Of a stretch of 64,000 bases of DNA, positions 54,643 to 64,000 are shown piece after piece. The position numbers and the translations under genes were made by a program. The first letter of the stretch is position 1. Every line of letters begins with the position of its first letter. The notes beneath the pieces are model-generated. The model saw only the letters and a list, made by a program, of their open reading frames with translations, was not told the DNA's origin and made no database searches. Origin of the DNA: Haloferax mediterranei ATCC 33500 (GTDB taxonomy: Archaea; Halobacteriota; Halobacteria; Halobacteriales; Haloferacaceae); the NCBI RefSeq assembly GCF_000306765.2, contig NC_017941.2, positions 2,790,001 to 2,854,000 on the forward strand, in the 5' to 3' direction.

Positions 54643-57255
54643 TTAGTCGTCGTTCTTCACGATGACGAGCGCGCCCTCGGTCTCGACGAACTCGCCCTCA
54701 CCGGAGTAGGTGCGCTCTTCGTTGACCTCGAACGCGTCGGGGCCGAGTTCGACGCCCGCGACGTGGAGTTCGTCGTCGACGAGTTCGTAGTCGTCCTGTG
54801 CGAGCGCGGCCTCGATATCCGGGACCTTACTGCCGAATTCGGGACCGACGATGGAGTAGTCGAGGTCGATACCGGAGATAACGGACTCGATAGGCGGTTC
54901 CTCGTCGGTCGAGGTGAGCGACTCAACGTGCATCACGCCGCTGATATCCGCTTCGAGACCGGAGACGTGCCCGTAGACTTCGACCTCGTCGAGCGGGGCG
55001 TTCATCGAGAGCTGCGCGTCGCTTTTGTACTTCCGGAGTGCGCCGACGACGGCCATCGCCGTCTCGCCCGCCTCGAAGTCGGCGTCGAGACCGAGCGGTT
55101 CGGGCCACGACTGGTCGTGGACGCTCGCTCCGTCGTACATGTCGCGCCAGAGTTCCTCGGTGACGTGGGCGAGGATGGGCGCGAAGCAGACGAGGAACCG
55201 TTGGTGGGCGGTCCGGAGCGTGTAGGCCGCAGATGGGTCGTCGCTCTCGCGGACTCGCTGTTTGGCGATTTCGAGGTAGTCGTCGCAGAACGTGTGCCAG
55301 AAGAAACTGCGCAGGCGGTCGCGCGCCTTCGAGAACTCGCGGTTCTCCAGTTTCTCGGTGACGAATTCGAGTTCGCGGTCGAGCGAGGCCAGAAGCCAGC
55401 GGTCAATCTCCTGTAGGTCGTCGTGGTCGAACTCCGCTGGTGCGTCCTCGGTGAGACTCTCGACGAGCTTTGACGCGTTCCAGAGCTTCCGCATCAGTTT
55501 CTCGCCCGCGACGAGACCTTTCTCCTGGTACGGCAGGTCGTCGCCGACGGCGCTCCCGGCGGCCCAGTAGCGGGCGGCGTCGACCGGGAACTTCTCCAGA
55601 ACCTCGTCGGGCGAGACGACGTTGCCGACGGACTTGGACATCTTCTCGCGGTTTTCGTCGAGAACCATCCCGTTTATCATGACGCTGTCGAACGGAACCT
55701 CGCCAGTGTGCTCGTAGCACTTGACGACCGTGTGGAACAGCCAGAATGAGATGATGTCGTGGCCCTGCGGGCGCATGTCGAACGGGTAGAGTTCGGGCCG
55801 TTCGAGTTCCATCTCCTCGGTCTCGGGGTTCCAGTCCCAGCCACCGTTGATGAGGGGCGTAAGCGACGAGGTCGCCCACGTGTCGAACACGTCGTCTTCG
55901 GCGACGAACTCGTCGTTGCCACAGTCGGGACAGCTATCGACCGGCGGGTCGTCAGAAAGCGGGTCGACCGGCAGGTCCTCGCGGTCGGCGACGACGGCGT
56001 GCTCGCAGTCCTCGCAGTACCAGACTGGGAACGGAATCCCCGAGGAGCGCTGCCGCGAGATAGCCCAGTCCCACTGGAGTCCCTCGATCCAGTTTTTGTA
56101 CCGCGTGAACATCTTTTCTGGGAACCAGTCCATCTGTTCGCCCGCTTCGAGGTACTCCTCGCGCTTGTCGAGCAGTTTGATGTACCACTGGTCCTTGACG
56201 AGGAACTCGACGCTTGTGTCACAGCGCTCGTGGACTTTGACCGCGTGCGTGATGGCACGTTTGTCGAGAAGTGCACCGGAATCTTCGAGGTCAGGGACGA
56301 TTTTCTCGCGCGCTTCGTGCGCGGACAGGCCCGCATACTCGCCCGCTTCCTCGGTCATCGTGCCGGACTCGTCGATGGCGATACGAAGCGGCAGGTCGTG
56401 TGCCTGATACCACTCGATGTCCGTCTGGTCGCCGAAGGTACAGCACATGACGAGACCCGTTCCCGTCTCTAAGTCGACGCGCTCGTCTTCGAGGATTGGA
56501 ACCTGCTGGCCGAACAGCGGGACCGTCGCCTCTTGGCCGACGAGATGCTCGTTCTCGTCGTCGTCGGGGTGAACGAAGACGGCGACACACGCGGGGAGGA
56601 GTTCGGGACGCGTTGTGGAGATGACGAACGATTCGTCCGAATCGGCGACGCCGAACTCGATATCGTGGAAGTGCGAGTGCTGCTCGTCGTCTTCGGTCTC
56701 GACCTGTGAGATAGCCGTCTCACACTCGGGACACCAGATAGCGGGGGCTCGCTGGCGGTATTGGCGGTCCTTCTCGTACAGGTCGATAAACGAGAGTTGT
56801 GAGACGCGCTGGACCTCCGGCGAGATGGTCTGGTAGGTCTGGTCCCAGTCGATGGAGATACCGAGGTTCTGCATCTTCTCGGTGAACTCCGACTCGTACT
56901 TCGAGGTGACTTCACGGCAGAGCTTCTGGAACTCGCGTCGCTCGTAGTCCTGGTGTTTGATATCGAGTTCGTCCTCGGTCAGGAGCTCCGACGCGATGCC
57001 GTTGTCGTCGTATCCGAACGGGAAGTACACCTCCTTGCCGCGCATCCGGTTGAACCGGGCGACGAAATCCTGGAGGGTGAAGCCGTAGACGTGGCCCCAG
57101 TGGAGACTCCCGGACACCGTCGGCGGCGGCGAGTCGATAGAGAATACAGTGTCGGGGTCTACCGCACGCTCTGGGTACGCGTACAGGTCTTCGTCGACCC
57201 ACCTCTCTTGCCACTTCGCCTCGACGGTTTCCGGGTCGTATTCTCCGCTCGGCAT
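54643..57255 (-). CDS. valS: Valyl-tRNA synthetase
   Basis: Charges tRNA-Val, class I synthetase, 870 residues from ATG 57255 (the 38 codons before it are not conserved). The start MPSGEYDPETVEAKWQERW is typical. The HIGH-equivalent is SLHWGHV (H52, H55) inside PPPTVSGSLHWGH, a pattern that separates ValS from IleS and LeuS, together with FGYDDNGIASE. The editing domain occupies roughly residues 190-330. KMSKSVGN is intact before the anticodon-binding helices. The C-terminus is short and acidic with no coiled-coil arm, as in archaeal ValS. Confidence 0.95.
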   Translation of the reverse strand: MPSGEYDPETVEAKWQERWVDEDLYAYPERAVDPDTVFSIDSPPPTVSGSLHWGHVYGFTLQDFVARFNRMRGKEVYFPFGYDDNGIASELLTEDELDIKHQDYERREFQKLCREVTSKYESEFTEKMQNLGISIDWDQTYQTISPEVQRVSQLSFIDLYEKDRQYRQRAPAIWCPECETAISQVETEDDEQHSHFHDIEFGVADSDESFVISTTRPELLPACVAVFVHPDDDENEHLVGQEATVPLFGQQVPILEDERVDLETGTGLVMCCTFGDQTDIEWYQAHDLPLRIAIDESGTMTEEAGEYAGLSAHEAREKIVPDLEDSGALLDKRAITHAVKVHERCDTSVEFLVKDQWYIKLLDKREEYLEAGEQMDWFPEKMFTRYKNWIEGLQWDWAISRQRSSGIPFPVWYCEDCEHAVVADREDLPVDPLSDDPPVDSCPDCGNDEFVAEDDVFDTWATSSLTPLINGGWDWNPETEEMELERPELYPFDMRPQGHDIISFWLFHTVVKCYEHTGEVPFDSVMINGMVLDENREKMSKSVGNVVSPDEVLEKFPVDAARYWAAGSAVGDDLPYQEKGLVAGEKLMRKLWNASKLVESLTEDAPAEFDHDDLQEIDRWLLASLDRELEFVTEKLENREFSKARDRLRSFFWHTFCDDYLEIAKQRVRESDDPSAAYTLRTAHQRFLVCFAPILAHVTEELWRDMYDGASVHDQSWPEPLGLDADFEAGETAMAVVGALRKYKSDAQLSMNAPLDEVEVYGHVSGLEADISGVMHVESLTSTDEEPPIESVISGIDLDYSIVGPEFGSKVPDIEAALAQDDYELVDDELHVAGVELGPDAFEVNEERTYSGEGEFVETEGALVIVKNDD

Positions 57256-57404
57256 TGCGTTGGCGTACCTACTGCCGGGCGGACTGTTAAACGCCTCGGT
57301 TAGATGCCCGATGCAACGGAATTCGAGCGGGCGAAGAGCGGAAACAGTGGCGTCTCCGTAAACGACCACGGGTCGGGTGACCCGTGGAACTCTCGCTTTT
57401 CTCT

Positions 57405-58610
57405 TTAGACCGTCGACAGCGCTTCGTCGAGGTCCGAAATCAGGTCATCGACGTGTTCGACGCCCACGGACAGTCGGAGGAAGGAATCCGAGATGCCGAG
57501 TCTGTCGCGTTCGGTCTGTGAGAGCGGCGAGTGCGTCATCGTCGCCGGGTGCTCGATGAGGCTCTCAACGCCGCCGAGGCTGACCGCGAGCGGGAACTCG
57601 TCGAGGTTCCCGAGGAACTCGGCCGTCCCGTCGAGGTCGGTGTCGAGTTCGAACGAGAGGACGCCGCCGAACCCGGACTGCTGGCGGGCGGCGAGGTCGT
57701 GTTGTGGGTGCGATTCGAGACCCGGGTAGAGAACGCGCGTGACAGCGTCGTGGGATTCGAGGTACTGCGCGATTTCCATCGCGTTCTCCTCGTGCTGGCG
57801 CATCCGCAGGGGAAGCGTCTTGATACCGCGAAGTGTCAGATAGGAGTCGAACGGCGAGAGCATCGACCCCATGCCGACACGCTGGAGGAACGCGAGTTCG
57901 TCCATGATGTCGTCGCGGTCGGTGACGACCGCACCACCGATAGAGTCGGAGTGACCGTTGAGGTACTTCGTGGTGCTGTGGACGACCACGTCGGCACCGA
58001 GCGACAGCGGATTCTGGAAGTACGGGCTGAGGAAGGTGTTATCCACGCCGAAGACGGCGTCCCACTCGTCGGCGATGGCCGCAATGGCCTCGACATCACA
58101 GAGGTGCATGAGCGGGTTCGACGGCGTCTCCATCCAGACGAGACGCGTGTTGTCGCGCATTGCGGCCTCGACGTTTTCGGTGTCCGTCGCGTCCACGAAC
58201 GTCACGTCCACGTCGAGTCGCTCGGCGAACAGGCGGTTCAGCATCGTCTTCGTACCACCGTAGAGGTCTTCGAACGCAACGATGTGGTCGCCGGGGTGGA
58301 CCACCGCCGTCATGGTCGCGGCAATGGCCGCCGTCCCGGAGACGAACGCGAGCGCGTGTTCGCCACCTTCGAGTGCCGCAAGCCGGTGTTCCAGCGCATT
58401 CCGCGTCGGGTTCGACAACCGCGAGTAGAGGTACTCGCCCGCGTCGGGGTCGAGCGTCTCCAGGTCCGCGTCTGGGTCCACGTCGGGAATCGAATACGTC
58501 GACGAGAGGTGGACCGGAACAGTAACATCCTCGACCCCCGGCGCGGGCAGCTGGCCGCGTTCACCATGGGTCACCGCGAGCGTTTCGCGGTGTAGTTCAT
58601 AATCGTTCAT
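57405..58610 (-). CDS. Cystathionine gamma-synthase/lyase-type PLP enzyme
   Basis: Cys/Met-metabolism PLP enzyme of 401 residues in the cystathionine gamma-synthase, beta/gamma-lyase and O-acylhomoserine sulfhydrylase family. The family pattern is strong: YSRLSNPTRNALEHRLAALEGGEHALAFVSGTAA (62-94), WMETPSNPLMHLCDV, FGVDNTFLSPYFQNPL and the PLP lysine K215 in HSTTKYLNGHSD. The closing stretch AVSLGGVESLIEHPATMTH is also typical. The exact reaction cannot be set by sequence reading alone. It stands alone, upstream of valS on the same strand with a 149-base gap. Confidence 0.92.
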   Translation of the reverse strand: MNDYELHRETLAVTHGERGQLPAPGVEDVTVPVHLSSTYSIPDVDPDADLETLDPDAGEYLYSRLSNPTRNALEHRLAALEGGEHALAFVSGTAAIAATMTAVVHPGDHIVAFEDLYGGTKTMLNRLFAERLDVDVTFVDATDTENVEAAMRDNTRLVWMETPSNPLMHLCDVEAIAAIADEWDAVFGVDNTFLSPYFQNPLSLGADVVVHSTTKYLNGHSDSIGGAVVTDRDDIMDELAFLQRVGMGSMLSPFDSYLTLRGIKTLPLRMRQHEENAMEIAQYLESHDAVTRVLYPGLESHPQHDLAARQQSGFGGVLSFELDTDLDGTAEFLGNLDEFPLAVSLGGVESLIEHPATMTHSPLSQTERDRLGISDSFLRLSVGVEHVDDLISDLDEALSTV

Positions 58611-58876
58611 ACGAAAAGCGTGACGAGTTACATCCTAAAGGTTTCTATCGCATTCTGACCAAATGCACGAAAGGAATGGCGGAGAATTGTAAATTACTGC
58701 AAGTTATCCTATAGCGGTTGGACAGACCACCATGCGGCCCACACCAGTCAGAGAGCAAACAACTACGCTCACGAGCGGTAGTAAGCGAAGGATTAGGCTA
58801 TTCACGCGCACACCTGTGTCCGCGACTCGCTCCGCTCGCCGCGCAAAGACCTAGACAAAAACGCCACCCGAAGCGC

Positions 58877-60589
58877 TTACTGCAGCGCCGACAGGTCGAA
58901 TTCGAACGCCGCGACCGGCAGTTCGAGGTCATGTTCGACGATGACCTCCGGGTGGAGTTCGCCGACGATACCGACTTCTTCGCCGTCGATGACGACCGCG
59001 GCGGTCCGACCGGAGATGAACGACGGGTGTTCGGTCGGCGGCGTCTCCAGTTCAACGTCGAAGTCACCACACAGGGCCGCGAGTCGCCCCTTTGCATCCT
59101 CGTAGGTCGCGTCGTGGCGGGCGAGGACGGCGGCGACGTGTCGCGCCTCCGAAACACGGGTGTTTTCGTCGTCGTCGCGATGGGCTACGTGACCGATTTC
59201 CGCGAGGTCCTGCGGGTACGCGCGGTGGGTATTGTTCTCCAGCACCATCGAAAGCGACGGGAGGACCCACGAGCGGAGCATGGTGTAGTCCTCGCTGTAC
59301 GGTTCGGTGATAGAGACGGGTTCACCGCCGCCCAATAGGTCGGTGCCGGGTTCGATACCCATGCGCTCGTAGTTCTCCCCTTCCGAAATCATGTGGAAGT
59401 TGAGCAGGTCCTCGAAGCCGAGACCGACGAGCGAGGTGCGGGCGGCATCTTCCAGTCGGGAGCGCTCGTGGCGCTGTCCGACCGTCCCCACGTCGGGGTA
59501 CCGCGGTTCGAGTTCGTTGAATCCGTAGGCGCGACCCACGTCGTCGACGAGGTCGAGCGGGTGGAGTACGTCCACGCGGTACGGTGGAATAGAGACGTCG
59601 TACACCGTCTCTTCCCCGATTTCCGCGTCGGCATCGAGACCGGAGCGCTCGAACAGGTCGATAACCTCGTCCATTTCGAGATCGACGCCGAGGACCGTCT
59701 CGATGCGGTCGTGGCTGACGCGCTTCGTCTCGACTTCGAAGTCGGGCTTGGCGACGGTACCGCCCTCGTACTGGACTTCGATGTCCTCGATGGTCGCTCC
59801 GCGGGCGGCCAGCGCGTAGCAGATGATGTTGCACATCCGGTCGATGGTCCACTGGTCGGTCCCGGTGAGTTCGACGAAGAGGTCGCGCGACTCAGTCGAG
59901 ACCTCGGTCCGGCGACCGTTGATGACCGGCGGGAACGAGAATAGACCAATCTCGTCGTAGATGGCCGGGTAGCGGTCGTACTCGCCGACGAGGTCGGCGT
60001 ACTTCCGCCCCGTCTCGTGCTGTTCGAGCACTTCGGCCGGTGTGAGTTCGTCGTCGGAGTCGAGTGCGACGAAGGTGTCGCCGTCGGGTTCGATTCCGGT
60101 GTACGTGATGGAGTTGCCGGAGGCGTTCTCCGAGAGCACGTCACCCTTCAACATCGTCAGGTCGTGGATACCGATAGCGCCCTTGGCGCGCTTTCGACCC
60201 ATCGTCGCGTGCAGTTTCTCCTGCAGTTGGATGAGCGAGTCGAGCGCGGCATCGTCTAAGTCCACGCCGCGGACGACGGCACCCGTGACGTACGGGCGCT
60301 CTTCGGGAACCGCCTCGTCGACGACGATGGTCCAATCCGGGTCGTTCGTCTTCGGGACGGCGACCCCGCTGGCATCGCCGTACTGGTAGCGAAGCGAGCG
60401 GGCGACGCCTTCGACCGAGAGGCGGTCGAGGCGGTCGGGACCGAACTCCAGTTGGAACGCCCCGTCTTCGGTCACGCCCTCGAATTCGAGACCGAGCGCG
60501 AACAGGTCGTCTTTGAACTCCTCGTCGGACTTCTCTTCGTGGCCGGTCAGGCGGCGCAGTTCGTCGGGTTGAACGTCAACTACGGGCAT
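58877..60589 (-). CDS. pheT: Phenylalanyl-tRNA synthetase beta subunit
   Basis: Larger subunit of the alpha2-beta2 enzyme that charges tRNA-Phe. The 570 residues give the short archaeal/eukaryotic-type beta chain without the bacterial C-terminal tRNA-binding domain. Seen are the B3/B4-type region (KLHATMGRKRAKGAIGIHDLTML), the B5 domain near 300-370 (RVDVLHPLDLVDDVGRAYGFNELEP) and the catalytic-like core with GLGFEDLLNFHMIS. The ATG at 60589 shares its A with the pheS stop (TAATG), so the two are translationally coupled. Highly acidic, as expected. Confidence 0.95.
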   Translation of the reverse strand: MPVVDVQPDELRRLTGHEEKSDEEFKDDLFALGLEFEGVTEDGAFQLEFGPDRLDRLSVEGVARSLRYQYGDASGVAVPKTNDPDWTIVVDEAVPEERPYVTGAVVRGVDLDDAALDSLIQLQEKLHATMGRKRAKGAIGIHDLTMLKGDVLSENASGNSITYTGIEPDGDTFVALDSDDELTPAEVLEQHETGRKYADLVGEYDRYPAIYDEIGLFSFPPVINGRRTEVSTESRDLFVELTGTDQWTIDRMCNIICYALAARGATIEDIEVQYEGGTVAKPDFEVETKRVSHDRIETVLGVDLEMDEVIDLFERSGLDADAEIGEETVYDVSIPPYRVDVLHPLDLVDDVGRAYGFNELEPRYPDVGTVGQRHERSRLEDAARTSLVGLGFEDLLNFHMISEGENYERMGIEPGTDLLGGGEPVSITEPYSEDYTMLRSWVLPSLSMVLENNTHRAYPQDLAEIGHVAHRDDDENTRVSEARHVAAVLARHDATYEDAKGRLAALCGDFDVELETPPTEHPSFISGRTAAVVIDGEEVGIVGELHPEVIVEHDLELPVAAFEFDLSALQ

Positions 60590-62088
60590 TATCGGAGCAC
60601 CTCCGTCTCGCGGAGCAGGTCGAGGTCACACAGCGTTCCGTGAACGTCGCGGATGTCGTCGAAACCGTACATGAGCATCAGGAGACGCTCCAGCGCGAGG
60701 CCCCACGCCATCACGTCGCACTCGACGCCGAGCGGCGAGAGGACTTCCTCGCGGAACATCCCGGAGTTCCCGATTTCGATGAGTTCGCCCGTCTCGGGGT
60801 GTCGGCCGAACAGTTCGAACGACGGCTCCGTGTAGGGGTTGTAGTGCGGCTTGAACTGGATGTCCGTGATGCCGAAGTGGGAGTAGAACTCCTCGAAGGT
60901 GCCCATCAGGTCGCGCACCGAGAGGTCCTCGGCCATCACCCAGCCCTCGATTTGGTAGAATTCGAGCAGGTGCGTCGGGTCCAGCGTGTCGTTACGGTAG
61001 ACCTTTTCGACGGAGAAGTACCGCTGCGGCGGTTCTAACTCGCCGACTTCGTGTCCCGAGAGGTAACGCATCGACAGGGACGTGGTGTGGCCGCGAAGCG
61101 CGATGGCGCGGGCGAAGTCCTCGGACCACGGCGAGTGGTAGCCGTCGCCGTCGTCGCCGACACCCTCCAGATGGGCCGAGCGAACGCGGTCGATGAGGTC
61201 TTCGGGGATGTCCTCCATCGGCGGCACGTCGAGGGCGAAACGGTCCCAGTGGGTGCGCGCCGGGTGGTCCTGCGGCATGAACAGACAGTCGTTAATCCAG
61301 AAGTCCGCGTCGGCGTGCGGGCCTTCCATCTCGGCGAAGCCCATGCCGACGAGCACGTCCTTCACGCGGTCTGCCGTCTGCCGGAGGATGTGTTTCTTAC
61401 CACCGCGCACCTCGGGCGCGTCGGCCTCGACGTTGTACTCGGTGAACTCGACGTCTTCCCACTCGCCGGAGGTGAGCATCTCGGGCGTGAGTCGGTCGAC
61501 CGTCTCGGCCGCCTCGATACCCTCCATCAGAGCCGTGACGCCCTCGTCGGAGAGGGTGACGGCACGGATGGTTCGCTCGTTGCGAACGACGAGGTTCCGC
61601 GATTCGAGTTGGTCGAGCACGTCGGCGTCGACGTCGTCGCCCGCAGCGAGGGCCGCGAGTGCGGCGGCTTCCTCGTCCGCGTCGGGGTCGGCGTCCGCGT
61701 CGGGCGCGAGTTCACCCGAGTCAATGCGGCCGTAACCCTTTCGCGCGAAGTTCGACAGGGCGATATCGACTTGCGGGCCGCCGAGCGAGGAGGCACCGAT
61801 GACCTGTCCCATCTGGACCGAATCACCGTCGCCGACGTCGAGTGCGGCGCGGTAGAGTCGAACCTCGGGAAGGCCGTCTTCGGCGTACTCGACGCCCTCG
61901 TCGGTTAGTTCAACGTCTTCTTCGACAGTCTCTGTGACCGAGACGAGACCGTCGTCGCGCAGGTCGAAGACCGCACCCGTCACCGTCTCGGGTTTCAGGT
62001 CCGTCGCCTCCGCTAGCTGTGCTATCGTCCGTTCGTCTGTGGCGCTCGCGGCGTTCAACACCGCGACCTGTGATTCCGGAAGTCGCAT
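60589..62088 (-). CDS. pheS: Phenylalanyl-tRNA synthetase alpha subunit
   Basis: Catalytic subunit, 499 residues from ATG 62088; 45 upstream codons in the same frame are not conserved. The N-terminal winged-helix domains of archaeal PheS occupy about residues 1-200 (SQVAVLNAASATDERTIAQLAEATDLKPETV). They are interrupted by an Ala/Asp-rich low-complexity linker (DADADPDADEEAAALAAL, near 155). Class II motifs follow: motif 2 with HTTSLSMRYLSG and FYQIEGWVMAEDLSVRDL, and the phenylalanine pocket with FKPHYNPYTEPSFE. Motif 3 is GLALERLLMLMYGFDDIRD. It is first in the pheST operon. Confidence 0.95.
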   Translation of the reverse strand: MRLPESQVAVLNAASATDERTIAQLAEATDLKPETVTGAVFDLRDDGLVSVTETVEEDVELTDEGVEYAEDGLPEVRLYRAALDVGDGDSVQMGQVIGASSLGGPQVDIALSNFARKGYGRIDSGELAPDADADPDADEEAAALAALAAGDDVDADVLDQLESRNLVVRNERTIRAVTLSDEGVTALMEGIEAAETVDRLTPEMLTSGEWEDVEFTEYNVEADAPEVRGGKKHILRQTADRVKDVLVGMGFAEMEGPHADADFWINDCLFMPQDHPARTHWDRFALDVPPMEDIPEDLIDRVRSAHLEGVGDDGDGYHSPWSEDFARAIALRGHTTSLSMRYLSGHEVGELEPPQRYFSVEKVYRNDTLDPTHLLEFYQIEGWVMAEDLSVRDLMGTFEEFYSHFGITDIQFKPHYNPYTEPSFELFGRHPETGELIEIGNSGMFREEVLSPLGVECDVMAWGLALERLLMLMYGFDDIRDVHGTLCDLDLLRETEVLR

Positions 62089-62549
62089 CTGGTTCGTTGT
62101 CGCGTTAGCCGTCTGGTGGTCGGTTAGCAGTTTCGAAGCCTCGCCGAACTGGCGAGTCTGACCGAATGGGTCGGTTTCGTCCGCTGGGCGCGGTCGCGCC
62201 GAAGCGGAGTCCGCCGACCTCAAGCGGCCAGAAAGAAAAATCCGAACCCGTCGGTAGCCGGTTTGCGAGTGGCGCAGACACCATGACTGACAGGTTCGAG
62301 AGTCATATTTTCGAGGTGGCCGCGTTCCCTCAAAACGGTTCCGGAATTGTGGGAAGAGATGTCACGTCCGGCCCGGTGCGTCACGTTCAGCCCCGGAGTT
62401 ACGTCTGACACTGACGTGACAGAGACAGGCGCAGGACGGGTTTCAGCGCAATTTCGTCCACTGGTCGTCGGCCATTCCTGTCAATTCTATTTCCGGTCCG
62501 AAAGCAGATACGTTCTTGTTGATTGACGACCCACGGGCGACGAAGACGA
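62089..62549. other. Gap without a supported gene
   Basis: 460 bases between divergent pheS and the small gene at 62550. It should hold the pheST promoter. A 41-codon frame from ATG 62283 has no clear coding character. I see no tRNA, hairpin of note or repeat. T-box-like features are absent. Confidence 0.4.
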
Positions 62550-62816
62550 ATGCGAGGCTTGGACACGACACTCTCTACGATTCGCCTCGGCGAAGAGGCG
62601 TCACTCATCGTCAAACCGCCGAACCGCCCGGACGACAGAGACGACGTCGACGCTATCCTCGTCCAGTCACGACCCACATACGAGTTCGACGATGGCGAGT
62701 TGACCTACCGCGTCGTCGAGGACGAAGACAGGTATCGCGTGCTCGCGTCGCGCGACGTCGGTGACCCGGTTCGCGTCCTCGGCGAACTCCGCGCCGTCGT
62801 CAACCTGAGCGCGTAA
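62550..62816 (+). CDS. Small hypothetical protein
   Basis: An 88-residue acidic protein from ATG 62550 (frame open nine codons upstream). It is predicted to be mostly beta strands: IRLGEEASLIVKPPN, DAILVQSRPTYEFDDGELTYRVVEDEDRYRVLA, and a final helix/strand PVRVLGELRAVVNLSA. The even charge spread and third-position GC bias support a real gene. No family is recognised. It converges with the oxidoreductase gene, 13 bases apart. Confidence 0.65.
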   Translation: MRGLDTTLSTIRLGEEASLIVKPPNRPDDRDDVDAILVQSRPTYEFDDGELTYRVVEDEDRYRVLASRDVGDPVRVLGELRAVVNLSA

Positions 62817-62829
62817 TCCTCCCGTTCAA

Positions 62830-64000
62830 CTACGCCACGTTCCGTTCCTGCAGCGTCTCTCCCGACTCGAATCGGTCGAGCGACAGCGTGGACACGTCCA
62901 CTTCACAGGCGTCCTCGCCGAGACACAGGTCGGCGACGGCCTCCCCAGTTGCCGGTGCGTGCTGGAAGCCGTGACCCGAAAAGCCCGCGGCGACGACGAA
63001 CCCAGATTCTACCTCGTCCACAATCGCGTGATGGTCGGGCGTCACCGCGTAGAGACCGGCCCACCCGTTTCGAATTCGCGTTTCAGGACCGAAGTACGCC
63101 GCACAGTCGTCGGCTCGCTCTGTCGCCTCTAGCGCCCACTCGACGTCCATCGACTCGTCGAACCGGTCGGGGTCGACGTCCGGGTCCGAATCGGCGAAGT
63201 GCCCGCCGACGATGGCGGTCCCCGCCCGTTCCGGGCGGAAATACGACCCCGTATCGAGGTCGATAGTAAGCGGCGCATCCTCGGGAAGGTCGCCGTCCGG
63301 TTCGACGACCGCAATCTGCCGACGGCGCGGAGCGATTGGCAGGTCGATACCCGCGAGGGCGGCGACCTGACCGGACCACGCACCCGCCGCGACGACTACG
63401 GCATCCACGTCGATGGTCTCGTCTCCGTTCGTGCCCTCGTCGCCCGACTCGTCTTCGCCTTCCACCGCGACTCGCCAGCCGTCGTCCCGGCGAGACAGGC
63501 CGGTAACGGCCGTTTTCGTTCGGATATCGCCGCCAGCGTCCCGGACTGCACCCGCGAAACCCTGTACCGCCGAGTGCGGGTCGGCGATGCCATCGGCGGT
63601 CGAGTAAGTCGCCGCGACGAACTCTCCGGCTCGGAGTTCGGGCAGGTACTCGCGGGCCTCCTCGGGGTCCAAGAGGCGACTCGGCGCACCCGCCTCGGTC
63701 TGCATGGCGACGTTCTCACGGAAGGCCGCTGCCGTCTCCTCGGTTCGTGCAAGAAAAAGATAGCCCGGTCGTCGATAGTCGATGTCGACGCCGAACTCGT
63801 CGGCAAACGATTCCCAGACGGGGATGCTCGCGAGCGAGAGGTCGACGTTCACGCGCGTGGAGAACTGCGTTCGAATCCCGCCGGCGGCCCGCCCCGTGCT
63901 GCCGCCGCCGAGTGTCCCCGCCTCGCAGACAGTGACCTCGGCACCGCGGTCGGCGAGGGCGTGGGCGCAAGCGAGTCCGACGACACCGCCGCCGACGATG
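62830..64000 (-). CDS. FAD-dependent (DAO-type) amino-acid/sarcosine oxidoreductase, 5' end cut by window
   Basis: Flavoprotein of the glycine oxidase/sarcosine oxidase (DAO) family. The frame runs off the window; the first visible residues IVGGGVVGLACAHALADRGAEV are the FAD Rossmann motif, so only a few N-terminal residues are missing. Further on are GGGSTGRAAGGIR (FAD loop), FVAATYSTADGIADPHSAVQGFA, and near the C-terminus GWAGLYAVTPDHHAIVDEVESGFVVAAGFSGHGFQHAPATGEAVADL, the closing FAD motif of the family. Substrate is unknown; small amines or amino acids are typical. Confidence 0.88.
   Translation of the reverse strand, partial: IVGGGVVGLACAHALADRGAEVTVCEAGTLGGGSTGRAAGGIRTQFSTRVNVDLSLASIPVWESFADEFGVDIDYRRPGYLFLARTEETAAAFRENVAMQTEAGAPSRLLDPEEAREYLPELRAGEFVAATYSTADGIADPHSAVQGFAGAVRDAGGDIRTKTAVTGLSRRDDGWRVAVEGEDESGDEGTNGDETIDVDAVVVAAGAWSGQVAALAGIDLPIAPRRRQIAVVEPDGDLPEDAPLTIDLDTGSYFRPERAGTAIVGGHFADSDPDVDPDRFDESMDVEWALEATERADDCAAYFGPETRIRNGWAGLYAVTPDHHAIVDEVESGFVVAAGFSGHGFQHAPATGEAVADLCLGEDACEVDVSTLSLDRFESGETLQERNVA

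Noticed and set aside
57531-58595. Plus-strand frame of 354 codons opposite the cystathionine-type enzyme
   Set aside because: It is a shadow of a gene with a clear PLP lysine and family pattern.
62283-62408. Short frame MTDRFESHIFEV... in the pheS upstream gap
   Set aside because: Only 41 codons, with no promoter spacing and no recognisable pattern.

Overview
The window is chromosomal DNA of a halophilic archaeon (class Halobacteria, most likely the Haloferacaceae). Coding sequence is GC-rich at third codon positions, the predicted proteins are very rich in Asp and Glu, and exported proteins carry Tat signals joined to lipoboxes. Several first genes of operons have a TATA box 27-28 bases before the start codon, as expected for leaderless mRNAs. 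A complete rRNA operon (16S, tRNA-Ala, 23S, 5S, tRNA-Cys) and housekeeping genes (pyrD, valS, pheST, MC1) mark this as the main chromosome. The 16S gene is complete and would settle the genus; I do not name one from memory.

Layout, left to right. 0.1-5 kb: katG between two related sequence fragments, then small membrane, hypothetical and HTH_10 genes. 5.2-15 kb: a tight operon coding for a solute-binding protein whose domain order looks circularly permuted, a class III CoA-transferase, a CitE-type CoA-ester lyase, two Dpp-type permeases and a fused double ATPase. It is followed at once by a CorC/CNNM-type membrane protein and a universal stress protein. This looks like a self-contained module for importing an acid, activating it as a CoA ester and cleaving it. 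15-18.5 kb: membrane proteins, including a CPBP protease and a YjiH-type protein.

18.6-26.9 kb: an iron-uptake locus in two arms. A binding-protein gene on the plus strand, and a permease/ATPase/flavoprotein/46-residue-peptide operon on the minus strand, are each preceded by a pair of DtxR-type iron boxes. Between the arms lie an uncharacterised protein, a UPF0104-type membrane protein, a J-domain/ferredoxin fusion, a 49-residue membrane protein and an FKBP isomerase. 27-28 kb: a GNAT enzyme with a Cys-rich N-terminus and a Cys/His protein. 28.3-37 kb: an alpha/beta hydrolase, an acyl-CoA synthetase and a complete branched-chain-type ABC importer (livF-G-M-H-K), with a divergent HTH_10 regulator beyond a palindromic intergenic region. 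37.3-41 kb: a copper locus (HMA chaperone, AsnC-TRASH regulator, CopA ATPase).

42.5-46.2 kb: a single 1210-residue protein joining an N-terminal winged helix, a P-loop NTPase and a long TPR array, with a perfect 24-base tandem repeat in its linker. 46.3-52.1 kb: the rRNA operon on the minus strand. Both 16S and 23S are enclosed by clear bulge-helix-bulge processing stems, and a terminator-like hairpin pair lies between 5S and tRNA-Cys. 52.3-64 kb: MC1 chromatin protein, an AbrB-like protein, pyrD, valS, a cystathionine gamma-synthase-type enzyme, pheT-pheS, and an FAD oxidoreductase cut by the window end. I see no CRISPR array and no intact insertion sequence.
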